Source of the DNA: Thermaceae bacterium
GTDB lineage: Bacteria; Deinococcota; Deinococci; Deinococcales; Marinithermaceae
Direction of reading: 5' to 3'
Assembly: GCA_026985615.1 (NCBI GenBank)
Contig: JALSQD010000008.1
Location: 1-61,611 of the forward strand
Length of the DNA stretch: 61,611 nucleotides
Position 1 is the first letter of the stretch; every line of letters starts with the position of its first letter. The notes below the pieces were generated by a model. That model was given only the letters and a program-made list of their open reading frames with translations, was not told the DNA's origin and ran no database searches. Positions 60,674 to 61,611 of the stretch are shown here, in pieces. The position numbers were made by a program, and so were the translations under genes.

Positions 60674-61611
60674 TGCTCGACCTCAAACTGATTCGCGAAA
60701 ACCCCGACCTCGTCAAGGAAGGCGTCCGCAAGAAGCGCGAGCTCGATGCGCTGCCCCTGGTGGACGAGATCCTCGAGCTCGACCGCCGCCGCCGCGAGCT
60801 GCTGGCCGAGGTGGAAGCCCTGCGCGCCCAGCAGAAGAAGTTGGCCAAGGCCGTGGGCCAGGCCAAGGCCCAGGGCGAGGACGCGAGCGACCTGCTCCCC
60901 AAGTCGGCCGAGCTCGCCGAATACCTAAAGAAGCTCGAGGCCGAGGAAAAGGAGCTCTCCGCCCGCATTCAGGAGCTGCTGCCCCAGATCCCCAACCTCC
61001 CCCACCCCTCGGTGCCGGTGGGCGAGAGCGAGGCCGACAACGTGGTGGTGAAGGAGTGGGGCGAGAAGCCGAGCTTCGACTTCGAGCCCCGGCCCCACTG
61101 GGAGATCGCCACCGAGATGGGAGTGATCGACTTCGAGCGCGGCGCCAAGGTGTCGGGCTCGGGCTTCCCCTTCTACCTGGGCCAGGGTGCGCGGCTGATG
61201 CGGGCGCTCGAGAACTTCTTCCTCGACTTCCACACCGCCCGCGGCTTCGTGGAGGTACGCCCACCGCTTTTGGTGCGTGAGCAGGCCGCCTTCGGCACCG
61301 GCCAGCTACCCGACAAGGAAGGGATGATGTACGAGGTCTCGGGCGGTTACTACCTGATCCCCACCTCCGAGGTGCCGGTCACCAACCTGCACGCGGGCGA
61401 GATCCTCGAGGCCGAGCGGCTGCCCCTCAAGTACACCGCCTACACCCCCAACTTCCGGGTCGAGGCGGGCAGCTACGGCAAGGACGTGCGCGGCCTCAAC
61501 CGCCTGCACCAGTTCGACAAGGTGGAGATGGTCGTCTTCAGCCACCCCGACGAGAGCTACGACTGGCTGGAGCGGCTCACCCGACAGGCCGAGGAATTGC
61601 TGGAGGCGCTG
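60673..61611 (+). CDS. serS: Seryl-tRNA synthetase, 5' part, cut by the window edge
   Basis: The visible 313 codons cover the N-terminal coiled-coil arm that holds the tRNA-Ser variable loop (about residues 25-105), motif 1 and motif 2 (YTPNFRVEAGSYGKDVRGLNR, with LHQFDKVE after it). The TSEVPVTNLH serine site is present. Motif 3 lies beyond the edge. The ATG overlaps the gatC stop (TGATG), so the two are probably co-translated. Confidence 0.95.
   Translation, partial: MLDLKLIRENPDLVKEGVRKKRELDALPLVDEILELDRRRRELLAEVEALRAQQKKLAKAVGQAKAQGEDASDLLPKSAELAEYLKKLEAEEKELSARIQELLPQIPNLPHPSVPVGESEADNVVVKEWGEKPSFDFEPRPHWEIATEMGVIDFERGAKVSGSGFPFYLGQGARLMRALENFFLDFHTARGFVEVRPPLLVREQAAFGTGQLPDKEGMMYEVSGGYYLIPTSEVPVTNLHAGEILEAERLPLKYTAYTPNFRVEAGSYGKDVRGLNRLHQFDKVEMVVFSHPDESYDWLERLTRQAEELLEAL

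Overview
The window looks like a chromosomal segment from a thermophilic member of the Deinococcota, most likely a marine Thermaceae such as Oceanithermus or Marinithermus. The basis is a GC content of roughly two thirds, Thermus-like protein sequences (IleRS with a GVHH signature, AsnRS alongside GatC, a DHH-CBS-CCA fusion, a 984-residue Mfd), tight gene packing with 1-4 nt overlaps, and many start codons that sit directly behind a TAnnnT -10 box. The genus is inference. No CRISPR array, insertion sequence or prophage was seen.

Layout. 1-430: the first codons of a minus-strand gene cut by the edge, then tRNA-Ala(UGC) with promoter and terminator. 431-6923: a Tat-exported molybdopterin formate dehydrogenase operon (alpha, 4Fe-4S beta and NrfD-type membrane subunits, FdhE, FdhD) facing mobA, which makes the bis-MGD cofactor. 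6942-9945: trpBA behind a probable Trp-terminated leader peptide, then a metallo-beta-lactamase-fold hydrolase. 9942-14025 (minus): a TRAP transporter, an enolase-superfamily racemase/OSBS-like enzyme and a small membrane protein. 14134-16403: the divergent 5-oxoprolinase genes pxpA and fused pxpBC. 16400-21145 (minus): endonuclease IV, RlpA lipoprotein, Xaa-Pro peptidase, AsnRS, and an XRE-regulated membrane cassette with a long palindromic operator. 21315-22306: split YeeE/YedE sulfur-compound transporter. 22344-27416 (minus): hisS-aspS-phzF-HAD and a truncated second HAD.

27458-28541: a Xer-type tyrosine recombinase preceded by a perfect 11-6-11 palindrome with dif architecture. 28665-35555 (minus): smpB-amidase-GerM-mazG-smc-cax, all overlapping or nearly so. 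35622-39362: a sugar-type ABC importer without its ATPase gene. 39466-42434: gap-pgk-tpiA. 42491-47207 (minus): transaldolase-like gene, rho, M23/LysM peptidase, pdxS, pdxT. 47287-50881: ileS under a T-box riboswitch whose antiterminator and terminator can both be read. 50937-57659 (minus): mfd, DHH-CBS-CCA nucleotidyltransferase and two M50-family membrane proteins, one without its protease motif. 57763-61611: MFS transporter, MnmD-like methyltransferase (minus), DUF554 protein, gatC and the 5' part of serS.

The content is mostly housekeeping (translation, glycolysis, DNA repair, cell wall) with a respiratory formate module and a carboxylate/pyroglutamate scavenging module. The most interesting signals are regulatory or structural: the putative trp leader peptide with a C-rich, G-poor follower, the dif-like palindrome at the recombinase gene, the XRE operator, the ileS T-box, the recurring 6-nt -10-to-start spacing, and a strong excess of CTCGAG.
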